Assembly (NCBI GenBank): GCA_041320695.1
Contig: JBGGOQ010000001.1
Coordinates: forward strand, 248,001 to 312,000
Direction: 5' to 3'
DNA length: 64,000 nt
Origin: Caldicellulosiruptoraceae bacterium PP1
Lineage (GTDB): Bacteria; Bacillota; Thermoanaerobacteria; Caldicellulosiruptorales; Caldicellulosiruptoraceae
A program made the translations under genes and the position numbers. Below, piece by piece: positions 11,587-20,719 of this stretch (its first letter is position 1; every line of letters starts with the position of its first letter). The notes below the pieces were generated by a model. It was not told where the DNA came from, made no database searches, and was given only the letters and a program-made list of their open reading frames with translations.

Positions 11587-12284
11587 AAACCATATTAGTT
11601 GTTGATGATGAAAAACACATAGTTGAATTAATATCATATAATCTTGAGAGAGAAGGATACAAAGTTTTAAAAGCATATAGCGGTTCGGATGCATTAGAAC
11701 TTTTATATAAAGAAAAGGTTGATTTATTAGTATTAGATATAATGATGTCAAATATAAATGGTCTTGATGTTCTGAAAAAAGTTCGCACAAGCAATAAAAT
11801 ATACAATATACCTGTGATTATAGTATCAGCTAAAAATGATGAATTTGATAAAATATTAGGAATTGAATTGGGAGCAGATGACTATTTAACTAAGCCATTT
11901 AGCATCAAAGAATTAGTTACAAGAATTAAAGCATTATTTAGAAGAATAGAAGACTTCAGTAAAAACAAGAATATTGTTTTTTTTGATGATATAATGATAG
12001 ATTTTGATAATAGAGTTGTTAAAAAACAGGGCGAAAATCTTAACTTGAGTTTAAAGGAATTTGAATTATTAAAGTTATTAATTGAAAATAAGGGTAGAGT
12101 TCTAGACAGAAACTTTATACTTGAAACAATTTGGGGTTATGAATTTGATGGAGATAATCGAACTGTTGATGTTCATATTAGGTTTTTAAGAAAAAAATTA
12201 GGAAATGACGACAATGAGCAAAAATATATTGAAACTGTAAGAGGCATTGGATACAGATTCAATAATGAGGTTTTGATAAAATGA
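11583..12284 (+). CDS. phoP: Response regulator, OmpR/PhoB family (PhoP-like)
   Basis: This 233-residue regulator has a receiver domain (residues 1-115: acidic pair Asp8-Asp9, phosphoacceptor Asp52, Lys in TKPF) and a C-terminal winged helix (residues 130-230: LSLKEFELLKLL, RTVDVHIRFLRKKLG, ETVRGIGYRF). It is coupled to the kinase downstream by a 4-base overlap. The assignment to phosphate control is inferred from the four phosphate genes that follow, including PhoP-box-like repeats before pstB; the receiver itself does not prove it. Confidence 0.8.
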   Translation: MKTILVVDDEKHIVELISYNLEREGYKVLKAYSGSDALELLYKEKVDLLVLDIMMSNINGLDVLKKVRTSNKIYNIPVIIVSAKNDEFDKILGIELGADDYLTKPFSIKELVTRIKALFRRIEDFSKNKNIVFFDDIMIDFDNRVVKKQGENLNLSLKEFELLKLLIENKGRVLDRNFILETIWGYEFDGDNRTVDVHIRFLRKKLGNDDNEQKYIETVRGIGYRFNNEVLIK

Positions 12285-13990
12285 GAAGAACAATAATAAA
12301 ATATATGAGCTTTTTAATAATTTTGATATGCTTTCTTGAAGGGTTTCTGTCATATTTTATGTCTAAAAACTTGTATATTGAAGAAAACAAAAGAATTTTG
12401 AAAGAAAATATCAATATATTAGAATCAATAATGATAGAAGATAAAAACTGGCTCAAAAATATATCTAAAATAGCCAGAAATATAACAAGCGATGTACGTA
12501 TTACAATAATTGAATACAATGGCAAAGTTATTTTTGATTCGTATTATAATGCAAATAAAATGGAAAATCATTTAAATAGAGAAGAAATAATTAATGCAAA
12601 GAAAACAAAAGATATTTCATATGCAATAAGAAAAAGTCCTACATTAAAGTTTAATTATTTATATGGTGCAAAGTTAATAAATAAAGATAGCAATAGATAT
12701 TTTATAAGAACTTCAATTGAGCTAAATAAAATAAATCAAATACTTAAAGATGCATTAAAAAAGGTTATAATCATAATAATTGTTTGTGTATTTATAGGGG
12801 TGATTCTATCAATTATTTTGTCCATAAAGCTATCCAATCCATTAAGAATGTTATTAAATCATATTAACTCTGTAAGTGATTTCGAAATTAAGAGTATTAA
12901 AAAAGAAAAACAAGATGAGTTATCAATTATCGGAGATACATTAAATAATATATATTTTAAACTTAAAGAAAAGATACTTGAAATTAAAAATTTAAATTAT
13001 AGATTAAATCTTATTTTAAACACAATAGATATTGGAGTTATTTTTTTAGATAAAAAATATAGAGTTTTAGCATTTAATAGAGAGGCAGAAAAAATATTTG
13101 GTGTAACATTAAATACAAATATATCAATATTAGAAGGTATAAGAATATACGATATATACTTAAATTTGGTTAATAATAAATTTGAAGAATCAGAAATAAA
13201 TATTACTGTAAAAGGTGTGAATAAGATAATAAAATATAGAACAATAGAAATTAATGATTCCGAATTTCAAGGATATTTATTGCTGTTTAATGATATAACA
13301 CGCTTAAAAAAATTAGAAAATATAAGATCAGATTTTGCAGCAAATGTTACTCATGAATTAAAAACACCACTTACTTCTATAAAAGGTTTTGTTGAAACAT
13401 TAAAAAGTGGTGCTTTAGATGATAAAAATGTTTCTGAAAGGTTTTTAAATATAATAGAAATAGAAGTTGATAGACTTCAAAGATTAATAGAGGATATATT
13501 GTATATTTCTGAGATTGAGACTATAAATATTAAAACTAACGAGTTTGTAAGTATTAGTGAAGTACTACATGAATGCCTTGATATATTAAGAGAAAAAGCA
13601 GAAAATAAAAATATTGATATAAATGTTAGCATAAAATATGATATTAAATTTAATATGAAGAAAGATTTTCTAAAACAAGTAATGCTAAACCTTATTGATA
13701 ATGCAATAATATATAATAAAGTAAATGGAACTATTGAAATAAAAGTATATGAGGATAATACAAACAAAATAATAGAAGTAATAGATAGTGGTATTGGAAT
13801 ACCTAAAGAAGATATTGAAAGAATATTTGAAAGGTTTTATAGAGTTGATAAAGGTAGATCTAGAGAAAGCGGTGGAACAGGTTTAGGATTATCAATTGTA
13901 AAGCATATTGTTAGAAGTCATAATGGAAATATAGAGGTTGAAAGTGAAATAAATAAAGGTAGCTTATTTAGAATATTATTTAAAAAATAA
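12281..13990 (+). CDS. phoR: Sensor histidine kinase (PhoR-like)
   Basis: A 569-residue membrane kinase: TM1 about residues 8-28, an extracytoplasmic segment, TM2 about 162-184, a HAMP-like linker, a PAS domain (about 240-345, starting LNLILNTIDIGVIFLD), HisKA with His358 in THELKTPLTSIKG, and HATPase with N box NLIDNAI, G1 DSGIGIP and G2 GGTGLGLS. This layout is that of Firmicute PhoR. With the preceding regulator it forms a two-component pair, probably sensing phosphate status, as inferred from the adjacent phosphate genes. Confidence 0.82.
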   Translation: MRRTIIKYMSFLIILICFLEGFLSYFMSKNLYIEENKRILKENINILESIMIEDKNWLKNISKIARNITSDVRITIIEYNGKVIFDSYYNANKMENHLNREEIINAKKTKDISYAIRKSPTLKFNYLYGAKLINKDSNRYFIRTSIELNKINQILKDALKKVIIIIIVCVFIGVILSIILSIKLSNPLRMLLNHINSVSDFEIKSIKKEKQDELSIIGDTLNNIYFKLKEKILEIKNLNYRLNLILNTIDIGVIFLDKKYRVLAFNREAEKIFGVTLNTNISILEGIRIYDIYLNLVNNKFEESEINITVKGVNKIIKYRTIEINDSEFQGYLLLFNDITRLKKLENIRSDFAANVTHELKTPLTSIKGFVETLKSGALDDKNVSERFLNIIEIEVDRLQRLIEDILYISEIETINIKTNEFVSISEVLHECLDILREKAENKNIDINVSIKYDIKFNMKKDFLKQVMLNLIDNAIIYNKVNGTIEIKVYEDNTNKIIEVIDSGIGIPKEDIERIFERFYRVDKGRSRESGGTGLGLSIVKHIVRSHNGNIEVESEINKGSLFRILFKK

Positions 13991-14097
13991 TTTATTAGTA
14001 TTAATAAATATGCCATAAAAGATAGCAGTTCAAAAATATTGTTTTTTAATAGTAATATAGGATAAAAGCTTATTACCTACAATATGTAAAAAAAAGA

Positions 14098-14137
14098 GAG
14101 GGTGTTCAACTATTATTTGATACACCCTCAATTTTTT
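14098..14137. terminator. Bidirectional terminator between phoR-like kinase and pit
   Basis: GAGGGTGT (14098-14105) pairs with ACACCCTC (14122-14129), with CAA/TTG continuing the stem past a small internal loop. T runs lie downstream on the plus strand, and the complementary A run lies upstream for the minus strand. It serves both convergent units. The 107 bases between the kinase stop and this hairpin show nothing recognisable. Confidence 0.8.
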
Positions 14138-15132
14138 TAAAGTAAATTAATGATATAAACAATTATACCACCAATAATTGCACACATTGGTATTGTTAAT
14201 AACCATGCTATAACTATATTTTTAGCTACTCCCCATCTTACTGCTGAAAACTTTTTACATGCTCCTACACCCATAATAGATGAAGAAATAACATGAGTAG
14301 TACTTACAGGGGCACCAATATGTGTTGCTAAATTTATTGTTAAGGCTGCAGCTGTCTCAGCTGCGAAACCGTTTATCGGTGCTAATTTTATTATCTTTAC
14401 ACCCATTGTTTTAATTATTCTCCAACCTCCTAAAGAGGTTCCTAATGCCATTGCAATTGCACATGCAATTTTTACCCACAAAGGAACTGTAAATTGATTT
14501 AATACTCCAGCACCAACTAGTGCCATTGTAATTATACCCATTGATTTTTGAGCATCATTTGAACCATGATTATAAGCCATCCACATTGCAGATAATATTT
14601 GTAGTTTTGAAAAATATTTATTAACAACTTGAGGATGAACTTTTGCAAAAATAAAATAAAGTATCATCATAAATATGTAGCCACAAATAAAACCTAAAAC
14701 TGGTGATATAATCAAAGGCATGACTATTTTTTTAATAAAGCCCATCCAATTAATATCTGAAAGTGTTCTTGCAGAAACAATTGCTGCACCAATAAGCCCG
14801 CCAATTATTGCATGAGAAGATGATGAAGGAATACCCCACCACCAAGTTATTAAATCCCATATAATAGCAGCAATAATTGCAGCTAATACAAGAGTTTCTG
14901 TAACAAACTTTGGATCAACTATACCGTGTCCAATTGTTTTTGCAACCTCTGTACTTATTAAAGCACCAACAAAGTTAAAGAAAGCTGACATAAGAATTGC
15001 TGATCGTGGTGTTAATACTCTTGTTGAAACTGATGTTGCAATTGCATTAGCAGTGTCATGAAAACCATTAATGAAGTCAAATGTTAATGCTAAAACTATA
15101 ATCATTATTAAGGTAAAAGAAAGGCTATGCAT
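14137..15132 (-). CDS. pit: Inorganic phosphate transporter, Pit family
   Basis: This low-affinity phosphate (metal-phosphate/proton) permease has 331 residues and about ten membrane segments. The duplicated PiT signature is visible: FDFINGFHDTANAIATSVSTR near the N-terminus, and NHGSNDAQKSMGIITMAL in the second half. The open frame extends further upstream, but the ATG at 15132 fits the family start and has AAGGAG upstream; it overlaps the end of the DUF47 gene by 8 bases. Pairing with a DUF47 protein is the standard bacterial arrangement. Confidence 0.92.
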   Translation of the reverse strand: MHSLSFTLIMIIVLALTFDFINGFHDTANAIATSVSTRVLTPRSAILMSAFFNFVGALISTEVAKTIGHGIVDPKFVTETLVLAAIIAAIIWDLITWWWGIPSSSSHAIIGGLIGAAIVSARTLSDINWMGFIKKIVMPLIISPVLGFICGYIFMMILYFIFAKVHPQVVNKYFSKLQILSAMWMAYNHGSNDAQKSMGIITMALVGAGVLNQFTVPLWVKIACAIAMALGTSLGGWRIIKTMGVKIIKLAPINGFAAETAAALTINLATHIGAPVSTTHVISSSIMGVGACKKFSAVRWGVAKNIVIAWLLTIPMCAIIGGIIVYIINLL

Positions 15133-15754
15133 TTTTTGTAACAACTCCTTCGATAACATTTGCAACATCTTCACATGCATCTAATGTATCTTCAAGAAAG
15201 CCGAATATTTCTTTCCATATCATAACATCAATTGGTTTGTCACTATTTTCTGAGAATAATTTCTTTATAGCATTACGATAAATAATATCGCCTTCATCTT
15301 CAATTCTATTAACTTCTATAATCTTTTCTTTCACTAAACTAAGATTTTTTTGATTTTTTAAACCATCAATTACGTACTTTAACTCATTAGTAGAATTTAT
15401 AATCATTTCACACATTATCTTTGCTTCAGGTTTTACTTCATTTACATTATAAATTTCAAATCTGTGGCCAACTGTTTCAAGGGCATCGACAATATTGTCA
15501 ATTTCCTTGGCAATAGCAAAAAGATCTTCTCTATCAAGAGGTGTAATAAATGTTTTGTTTAAAAGCTCAATAATTTGATGAGTAATATCATCCCCTTTAT
15601 TTTCGGCTTCTTCAAGAAGTGCAATATACTTTTCCTTCTTGTCAAGGTTTAATAAAAAATCGTATAAAACTTTTGAAGTTTTGTTTGCATTGTCAATTGA
15701 TTCATTTAATAGACTAAAGAATTGATTCTCTTTTGGTATAACACTCCAAACCAT
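15125..15754 (-). CDS. DUF47 family protein (PhoU-like partner of Pit)
   Basis: A 209-residue all-helical protein of the DUF47/TIGR00153 family, which folds like PhoU and is nearly always encoded next to Pit transporters, where it probably modulates phosphate uptake. Family blocks FSLLNESIDNANKTSKVLYDF, ALEEAENKGDDITHQIIE-type and RIEDEGDIIYRNAI can be recognised. The open frame starts 75 bases further upstream, but the ATG at 15754 has AAAGGAGATGG at ideal spacing. A good promoter lies at 15797-15826. Confidence 0.88.
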   Translation of the reverse strand: MVWSVIPKENQFFSLLNESIDNANKTSKVLYDFLLNLDKKEKYIALLEEAENKGDDITHQIIELLNKTFITPLDREDLFAIAKEIDNIVDALETVGHRFEIYNVNEVKPEAKIMCEMIINSTNELKYVIDGLKNQKNLSLVKEKIIEVNRIEDEGDIIYRNAIKKLFSENSDKPIDVMIWKEIFGFLEDTLDACEDVANVIEGVVTKNA

Positions 15755-15796
15755 AAATAGCCATCTCCTTTTTTTAAAGATTTGACAAACAACTTG

Positions 15797-15826
15797 ATTA
15801 TAACCTATAAGAAAATAAAAAATCAA
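15797..15826 (-). promoter_or_regulatory. Sigma-A promoter of the DUF47-pit operon
   Basis: On the minus strand, TTGATT (15826-15821) and a perfect TATAAT (15802-15797) are separated by 18 bases, 43 bases upstream of the DUF47 start. It points away from the pstB promoter, making this a divergent phosphate regulatory region. Confidence 0.7.
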
Positions 15827-15944
15827 CATGAGATGATTGAATTATTAAATATAGATTAAAAAATAAAAAGTTAACAAAAAAATTTGTTTAAAATTAGATT
15901 AAGTAGTATTATTTTAGGGAATTATTTTCATATCAAAATATATT

Positions 15945-16003
15945 TTAACATAGATTTAACATTTTCTAAAATTAATTTTAATAATATTAAATTATCATAT
16001 AAT
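15945..16003 (+). promoter_or_regulatory. PhoP-box-like repeats and -10 of the pstB-phoU operon
   Basis: Two identical TTAACA hexamers at 15945-15950 and 15956-15961 are exactly 11 bases apart start to start. A near match, TTAATA, lies at 15978, two further turns downstream. A perfect TATAAT is at 15998-16003 with no -35 consensus (ATTTTA at the expected place), as expected of an activator-dependent promoter. Bacillus PhoP binds TT(A/C/T)ACA repeats with 5-base spacing. A lone TTAACA also occurs at 15871. Binding is inferred, not shown. Confidence 0.65.
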
Positions 16004-16031
16004 CAAGTAATAATTTAGGGGAGATTAAAAG

Positions 16032-16781
16032 TTGATTAAGATAATGACCAATAAATTGAATTTATTTTATAAGGAAAGTCATGCTCTTAAGAATATTAAT
16101 GTTGATATAAATGAAAAATGTGTAACTGCTTTAATTGGACCATCAGGCTGTGGTAAATCAACATTCCTTAGAACGTTAAACAGAATGAATGATTTAATTG
16201 AAGGAGTAAAAATTGAAGGAGAAGTATTAATAGATAATATGAATATCTACAATAATATTGATGTAATTGATCTCAGAAAAAGGGTAGGCATGGTGTTCCA
16301 AAAGCCTAATCCTTTTCCTATGAGTATTTATGAAAATATTGCTTTTGGTCCTAAAATACATGGAATAAAGAAAAAAGATGTATTAGATTCAATTGTAGAA
16401 AAAAGTTTAAAAAAAGCATTTCTTTGGGATGAAGTAAAAGATAGACTGAATAAGAGTGCATTTTCTTTATCTGGTGGGCAGCAGCAGAGATTGTGCATTG
16501 CAAGAGTATTAGCAGTTGAACCTGAGGTCATTTTACTTGACGAGCCAACATCAGCATTAGATCCAATATCAACATTAAAAATTGAGGAACTTCTTGAAGA
16601 ATTAAAAAATTCATATACAATAGTAATAGTTACACATAATATGCAGCAAGCAGCTAGAGTTTCTGATTATACAGGATTCTTTTTGAATGGTGAACTTATA
16701 GAATTTGACAAAACATTAAAGATATTTAACACACCGAAAGATAAAAGAACAGAGGATTATATAACTGGTAGATTTGGATAA
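16032..16781 (+). CDS. pstB: Phosphate ABC transporter ATP-binding protein PstB
   Basis: At 249 residues it is a typical PstB: Walker [10 protein letters not shown] (near residue 36), the PstB-specific [19 protein letters not shown] segment, signature LSGGQQQR, and Walker [14 protein letters not shown]. PstB energises the high-affinity PstSCA phosphate importer. The start is TTG at 16032, 8 bases after GGGGAG; the ATG at 16044 would be too far. No pstS, pstC or pstA is in the window, so this is an orphan ATPase gene followed only by phoU. Confidence 0.93.
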   Translation: MIKIMTNKLNLFYKESHALKNINVDINEKCVTALIGPSGCGKSTFLRTLNRMNDLIEGVKIEGEVLIDNMNIYNNIDVIDLRKRVGMVFQKPNPFPMSIYENIAFGPKIHGIKKKDVLDSIVEKSLKKAFLWDEVKDRLNKSAFSLSGGQQQRLCIARVLAVEPEVILLDEPTSALDPISTLKIEELLEELKNSYTIVIVTHNMQQAARVSDYTGFFLNGELIEFDKTLKIFNTPKDKRTEDYITGRFG

Positions 16782-16800
16782 AAATTAAGAGGTGATATAA

Positions 16801-17454
16801 TTGGTAAGACCAACATTTGAACATGAACTTAAAGAAATTCATCTTGATTTATTAAAAATGGGTACAATGACAGAACAAGCAATAGATAAAGCAATATTAG
16901 CACTTAAAAAAAAGGATATTGAACTTGCTCAAAAAATAATTGAAAATGACACCGAAATTGATAACCTTACCGAAGAAATAGAAAAAAAATGTGCTATTGT
17001 TATTGCGACACAACAACCGCTTGCAAAAGATTTAAGATTAATTATTGCAGCTATGAGGATAGCAACCGATATAGAAAGAATTGCCGACCATGCTTCAGAT
17101 ATATCAGAAATTACTATAAAACTCTCTAAATTCGAATATATTAAACCGTTAGTTGATATTCCTAAAATGGCTGATATAACTAAAGAAATGCTTAAAATGG
17201 CTCTGGATTCATATGTAAGATCAGATTTAGAATTATCAAATAAAGTGATAAATATGGATGACCTTGTGGACGATATGTATGATAAATTACTAATTGAGCT
17301 TCAAGAAATTATGTCTAAAGATACTTCATCCATTCCACAATGCATAAATTTTTTATTAGTAATCAAATATTTAGAAAGGATAGCTGATCATTCTACAAAT
17401 ATAGCTGAATGGGTATTATATAAAATAACAGGAAAACTAAAGCATGAATTATAA
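16801..17454 (+). CDS. phoU: Phosphate signalling protein PhoU
   Basis: A 217-residue protein with two tandem PhoU three-helix-bundle domains. Each carries the metal-cluster helix motif (RIATDIERIADHASDI near residue 92; KYLERIADHSTNIAEW near 190). PhoU links Pst activity to the PhoR kinase and represses the Pho response when phosphate is ample. The start is TTG at 16801, four bases after GAGGTGAT. It lies 19 bases after pstB and ends at a strong terminator. Confidence 0.93.
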   Translation: MVRPTFEHELKEIHLDLLKMGTMTEQAIDKAILALKKKDIELAQKIIENDTEIDNLTEEIEKKCAIVIATQQPLAKDLRLIIAAMRIATDIERIADHASDISEITIKLSKFEYIKPLVDIPKMADITKEMLKMALDSYVRSDLELSNKVINMDDLVDDMYDKLLIELQEIMSKDTSSIPQCINFLLVIKYLERIADHSTNIAEWVLYKITGKLKHEL

Positions 17455-17463
17455 TATATGTTT

Positions 17464-17498
17464 AAGAGGTTAACCAATTGTGTTAACCTCTTTTTTTA
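17464..17498 (+). terminator. Terminator of pstB-phoU
   Basis: A perfect 11-bp stem, AAGAGGTTAAC / GTTAACCTCTT (17464-17474 with 17482-17492), has a 7-base loop and is followed by T6-7. Confidence 0.93.
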
Positions 17499-17557
17499 AT
17501 TAAAAATTATACAATAAAATAAAAATAATATATGTTAAAAACATTTAATTTATATGA

Positions 17558-17586
17558 TTGAAATTATTATTATTTTAATATATAAT
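17558..17586 (+). promoter_or_regulatory. Sigma-A promoter of the histidine operon
   Basis: TTGAAA (17558-17563) and TATAAT (17581-17586) are separated by exactly 17 bases. The predicted start is near 17593, leaving a leader of about 49 bases. The leader has a small hairpin, CTTCAT-CATA-ATGAAG (17610-17625), just before the ribosome site GAAGGGG. There is no T-box and no His-rich leader peptide, so any histidine control must work another way. Confidence 0.8.
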
Positions 17587-17641
17587 TATATCAATATAAT
17601 TATTCATCACTTCATCATAATGAAGAATAGAAGGGGTTAAT

Positions 17642-18820
17642 ATGGAAAAAAAATTATTTAAGGATTATTATCCAAATGATAGCGAAGTATTATTTAATAT
17701 TCAAACAAAACTTATGAAACTTTACAAAAGCTTAAACTATAAATATATTGAGCCTTCATCATTTTTAGAATTAAATAAACAACAAATATTTGAACAAGAT
17801 AAATCATTTAAATTTATTCATCCAAATGGAAAAATTTATTCTCTTAGAACAGAATATACTTTACAAGTTTCAAATATAGTATCAAACTTGATGAAAGATG
17901 AAGATTCAATAAGTGTATTTTATCTTGGTAAAGCATACCAATTTCTTGTTGATAATGCAGGTGAGTTAAATGAATATATTCAAGCTGGCATTGAAAGATT
18001 TGATAATAAGTATAATATCTACTCAGATATACAAGTAATAGCAATTGCAATTGAATCTCTAAAGTCTTTAGGTATTAGTAAATTTAAAATTGATATTGGC
18101 GATGTAACCTTTTTTAAAGGATTAGCAAATGAAATGGAAATAGATGAAACTAATTCTGAAACTCTTTGTAGATTAATTGACAGAAAAGATTACATAGGTA
18201 TAGAGAATTTTCTTATGAAGCTTGGTTTGAAACAAAATATAATTGAACGATTTAGTAAATTAACAAGATTGTATGCACAAGATAACATATTTAAAGAAGC
18301 AAGAAAATTTTCAAAAAGTCCGATATGCAAAGAGAGCATAGAAAAATTAGAAGAGATTTATTTGAATTTGGAGAAATTGGGTTATAAAGAATATATATCA
18401 ATTGATTTTGGATTATTAAAACACTTAAACTATTATACTGGTATTATCTTTTCTGGGTATTTAAATGAGTTAGGATATCCTGTATTAAGTGGTGGTAGAT
18501 ATGACAATTTATGTTCTACTTTTGGCAAAAAATATTATGCTGTAGGATTTGCAATAGGCGTAGATAGAATTTTGGAAGTAATGCTTAAAAATAAAAAGAA
18601 AAATATCATTGAAAAATATTATAAAGCAATTGCATATGATAATAATTCTTTTGCAGAAGCTTTTCTGGAATTTAAAAAAAATAAATCTAATACATTTTTA
18701 TTTAATACACCTATAACAATTGAAGAAGCGATAAAGTCATCAGGTTATATGAATGTTAAGAGGTTATTATATTTTGAAAATGGTATAAAAAAAAGTATTG
18801 AATTGGGGGAAAATAAATGA
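17642..18820 (+). CDS. hisZ: ATP phosphoribosyltransferase regulatory subunit HisZ
   Basis: This 392-residue protein is homologous to the catalytic core of histidyl-tRNA synthetase but lacks the anticodon-binding domain. It forms a complex with short HisG and confers histidine feedback control on the first step of the pathway. Recognisable blocks are the motif-2-like segment LRTEYTLQVSN, the motif YYTGIIFSGY and the C-terminal SGGRYDNL...GFAIGVDRI. It is the first gene of the operon, with AGAAGGGG before ATG. A short HisG follows immediately, supporting HisZ over HisS. Confidence 0.93.
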   Translation: MEKKLFKDYYPNDSEVLFNIQTKLMKLYKSLNYKYIEPSSFLELNKQQIFEQDKSFKFIHPNGKIYSLRTEYTLQVSNIVSNLMKDEDSISVFYLGKAYQFLVDNAGELNEYIQAGIERFDNKYNIYSDIQVIAIAIESLKSLGISKFKIDIGDVTFFKGLANEMEIDETNSETLCRLIDRKDYIGIENFLMKLGLKQNIIERFSKLTRLYAQDNIFKEARKFSKSPICKESIEKLEEIYLNLEKLGYKEYISIDFGLLKHLNYYTGIIFSGYLNELGYPVLSGGRYDNLCSTFGKKYYAVGFAIGVDRILEVMLKNKKKNIIEKYYKAIAYDNNSFAEAFLEFKKNKSNTFLFNTPITIEEAIKSSGYMNVKRLLYFENGIKKSIELGENK

Positions 18821-19467
18821 TAACTATTGCCCTTCCAAAAGGAAGGTTAGCTGAACAAACTATAGATCTGTTAAGATTAAGTAATATTATTAGTAAAAAA
18901 ATAGATGTTAATTCACGAAAACTTATAATTAATGATAAAGATAATAGAATAAAATTTATATTAGTTAAACCATTTGATGTTCCTACATATGTAGAACATG
19001 GAATAGCCGATATTGGTATATCTGGTAAAGATGTGCTTATGGAAACCAATAAAAATGTTTTTGAATTGGTTGATTTAAAAATTGGAAAGTGTAATATTTC
19101 AATTGCAGGCCCGAAAGGGAAAAAAAATGATATTATGTCAATAAAGCATAAAAAGGTAGCTACAAAATTCGTTAATATAACTAATCAATATTTCAATCAA
19201 GTATTAAATGAAGATGTTGAAATAATAAAATTGAATGGTTCAGTTGAATTAGCACCAATTCTTGGATTAGCAGATATTATTGTAGATATTGTTGAAAGCG
19301 GTAAAACTTTGAAAGAGAATAACCTTGAAGTTTATGAAAAATTATATGATATTACAGCAAGGCTTATTGTTAATAGAGCAAGTTTAAAAATGGACAAAAA
19401 GAACCAAATAAATAAATATATTGATTCTATTGAAAGGATGATTAATAATGAAAATAGTATACTATAA
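18817..19467 (+). CDS. hisG: ATP phosphoribosyltransferase, short form
   Basis: The short (216 aa) HisG couples ATP with PRPP in the first step of histidine synthesis. It lacks the C-terminal regulatory ACT-like domain of long forms and therefore needs HisZ, encoded just upstream. Family blocks include ALPKGRLAEQTIDLL, EHGIADIGISGKDVL and the PRPP loop DIIVDIVESGKTL (near residue 151). It overlaps hisZ by 4 bases and hisD by 20 bases. Confidence 0.95.
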   Translation: MITIALPKGRLAEQTIDLLRLSNIISKKIDVNSRKLIINDKDNRIKFILVKPFDVPTYVEHGIADIGISGKDVLMETNKNVFELVDLKIGKCNISIAGPKGKKNDIMSIKHKKVATKFVNITNQYFNQVLNEDVEIIKLNGSVELAPILGLADIIVDIVESGKTLKENNLEVYEKLYDITARLIVNRASLKMDKKNQINKYIDSIERMINNENSIL

Positions 19468-20716
19468 TAATTTCTCATTAGAAAATTTTATAAAAGATAA
19501 AGAATTTATTAATCAAAAATATGAGCAAGATGTAAAGACAATAATAGATTATGTTAAGAAAGAAAAAGATAAAGCATTAGTTGAACTAACAAATAAATTT
19601 GATTGCAACAATTTTACTTATGACGATTTAATAGTTCCCAAAAAAGAGATAGATGAGGCTTATAATTCTGTTGAAAAAGATTTTTTATTTAGTCTTGAAA
19701 ATGCCTATAAGAATATTTATGAGTTTCACTCTAAGCAAAAAGAAGAATCTTGGTTTTATTATAGAAGCAATAGTATGTTAGGACAGATTATAAGGCCATT
19801 AGAAAATGTTGGAATATATGTCCCAGGAGGGAATGCCGCATACCCATCAACAGTTCTCATGAATGCTGTTCCTGCAACAGTTGCATGTGTAAGTAATATA
19901 TATATGGTTAGTCCTCCTGGAAAGGATAAAAAGATTAATAAATATATATTAGCAGCTGCTAAATTCTGTAATATTGAAAATATATATAAAATAGGAGGAG
20001 CCCAAGCAATTGCAGCACTTTCTTTTGGAACTGAAACAATTCCTAAAGTAGATAAAATAGTTGGGCCAGGTAATATTTGGGTGGCTACTGCTAAAAAACT
20101 ATTATACGGCGTAGTCGATATTGATATGATTGCTGGTCCAAGTGAAATATTAATAATTGCAGATGAAACAGCAAATCCCAATTATATTGCACATGATCTA
20201 CTATCTCAGGCTGAACATGATATAAATGCAAGTAGTATTTTAATTACAACTTCTGAAAAGTTAGCACATAAAGTATACGATAATGTTTTTGAGTTACTAT
20301 CAAAAAATAGTAATAGTATAGCAAAAAAATCAATTGATGAAAATGCAATAATAATTATTGTAAATAATTTGAAAACAGCTACAGATATTTCTAATAGAAT
20401 TTCACCAGAACACTTAGAAATTGTTACAAATGAAAATCATAATATTTTGAGATTTATCAAAAATGCTGGTTCAATATTTTTAGGTGAATATTCACCAGAA
20501 CCAATTGGTGATTACATTGCTGGTCCTAATCATGTGTTACCTACTGGTGGAACAGCAAGATTCTTTTCACCATTAGGCGTTTATAACTTTATTAAAAGAA
20601 TGAGTATAATAGAATATTCTAAAGAGCAATTTGAAAAAGATGCATTATATGCTATTAACATTGCGAAAAATGAAGGGTTAAACTTCCATGCACAATCGTT
20701 AAAAGTGAGGTTATAA
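19448..20716 (+). CDS. hisD: Histidinol dehydrogenase
   Basis: A 422-residue zinc enzyme carrying out the last two NAD-dependent oxidations from histidinol to histidine. Visible blocks include [17 protein letters not shown], the nucleotide-binding region [28 protein letters not shown], the strongly conserved [11 protein letters not shown], zinc-site LLSQAEHD, and the C-terminal [22 protein letters not shown] at 19448 has AAAGGATG upstream and lies inside the end of hisG. Confidence 0.97.
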   Translation: MKIVYYNNFSLENFIKDKEFINQKYEQDVKTIIDYVKKEKDKALVELTNKFDCNNFTYDDLIVPKKEIDEAYNSVEKDFLFSLENAYKNIYEFHSKQKEESWFYYRSNSMLGQIIRPLENVGIYVPGGNAAYPSTVLMNAVPATVACVSNIYMVSPPGKDKKINKYILAAAKFCNIENIYKIGGAQAIAALSFGTETIPKVDKIVGPGNIWVATAKKLLYGVVDIDMIAGPSEILIIADETANPNYIAHDLLSQAEHDINASSILITTSEKLAHKVYDNVFELLSKNSNSIAKKSIDENAIIIIVNNLKTATDISNRISPEHLEIVTNENHNILRFIKNAGSIFLGEYSPEPIGDYIAGPNHVLPTGGTARFFSPLGVYNFIKRMSIIEYSKEQFEKDALYAINIAKNEGLNFHAQSLKVRL

Positions 20717-20719
20717 GAA

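Noticed and set aside
17587-17641. Histidine attenuator in the hisZ leader
   Set aside because: Only a 6-bp hairpin is present, with no T-run, no leader peptide and no T-box elements.
19759-20181. Long antisense frame within hisD
   Set aside because: It mirrors the conserved hisD codons, has no ribosome site and is a shadow of the real gene.
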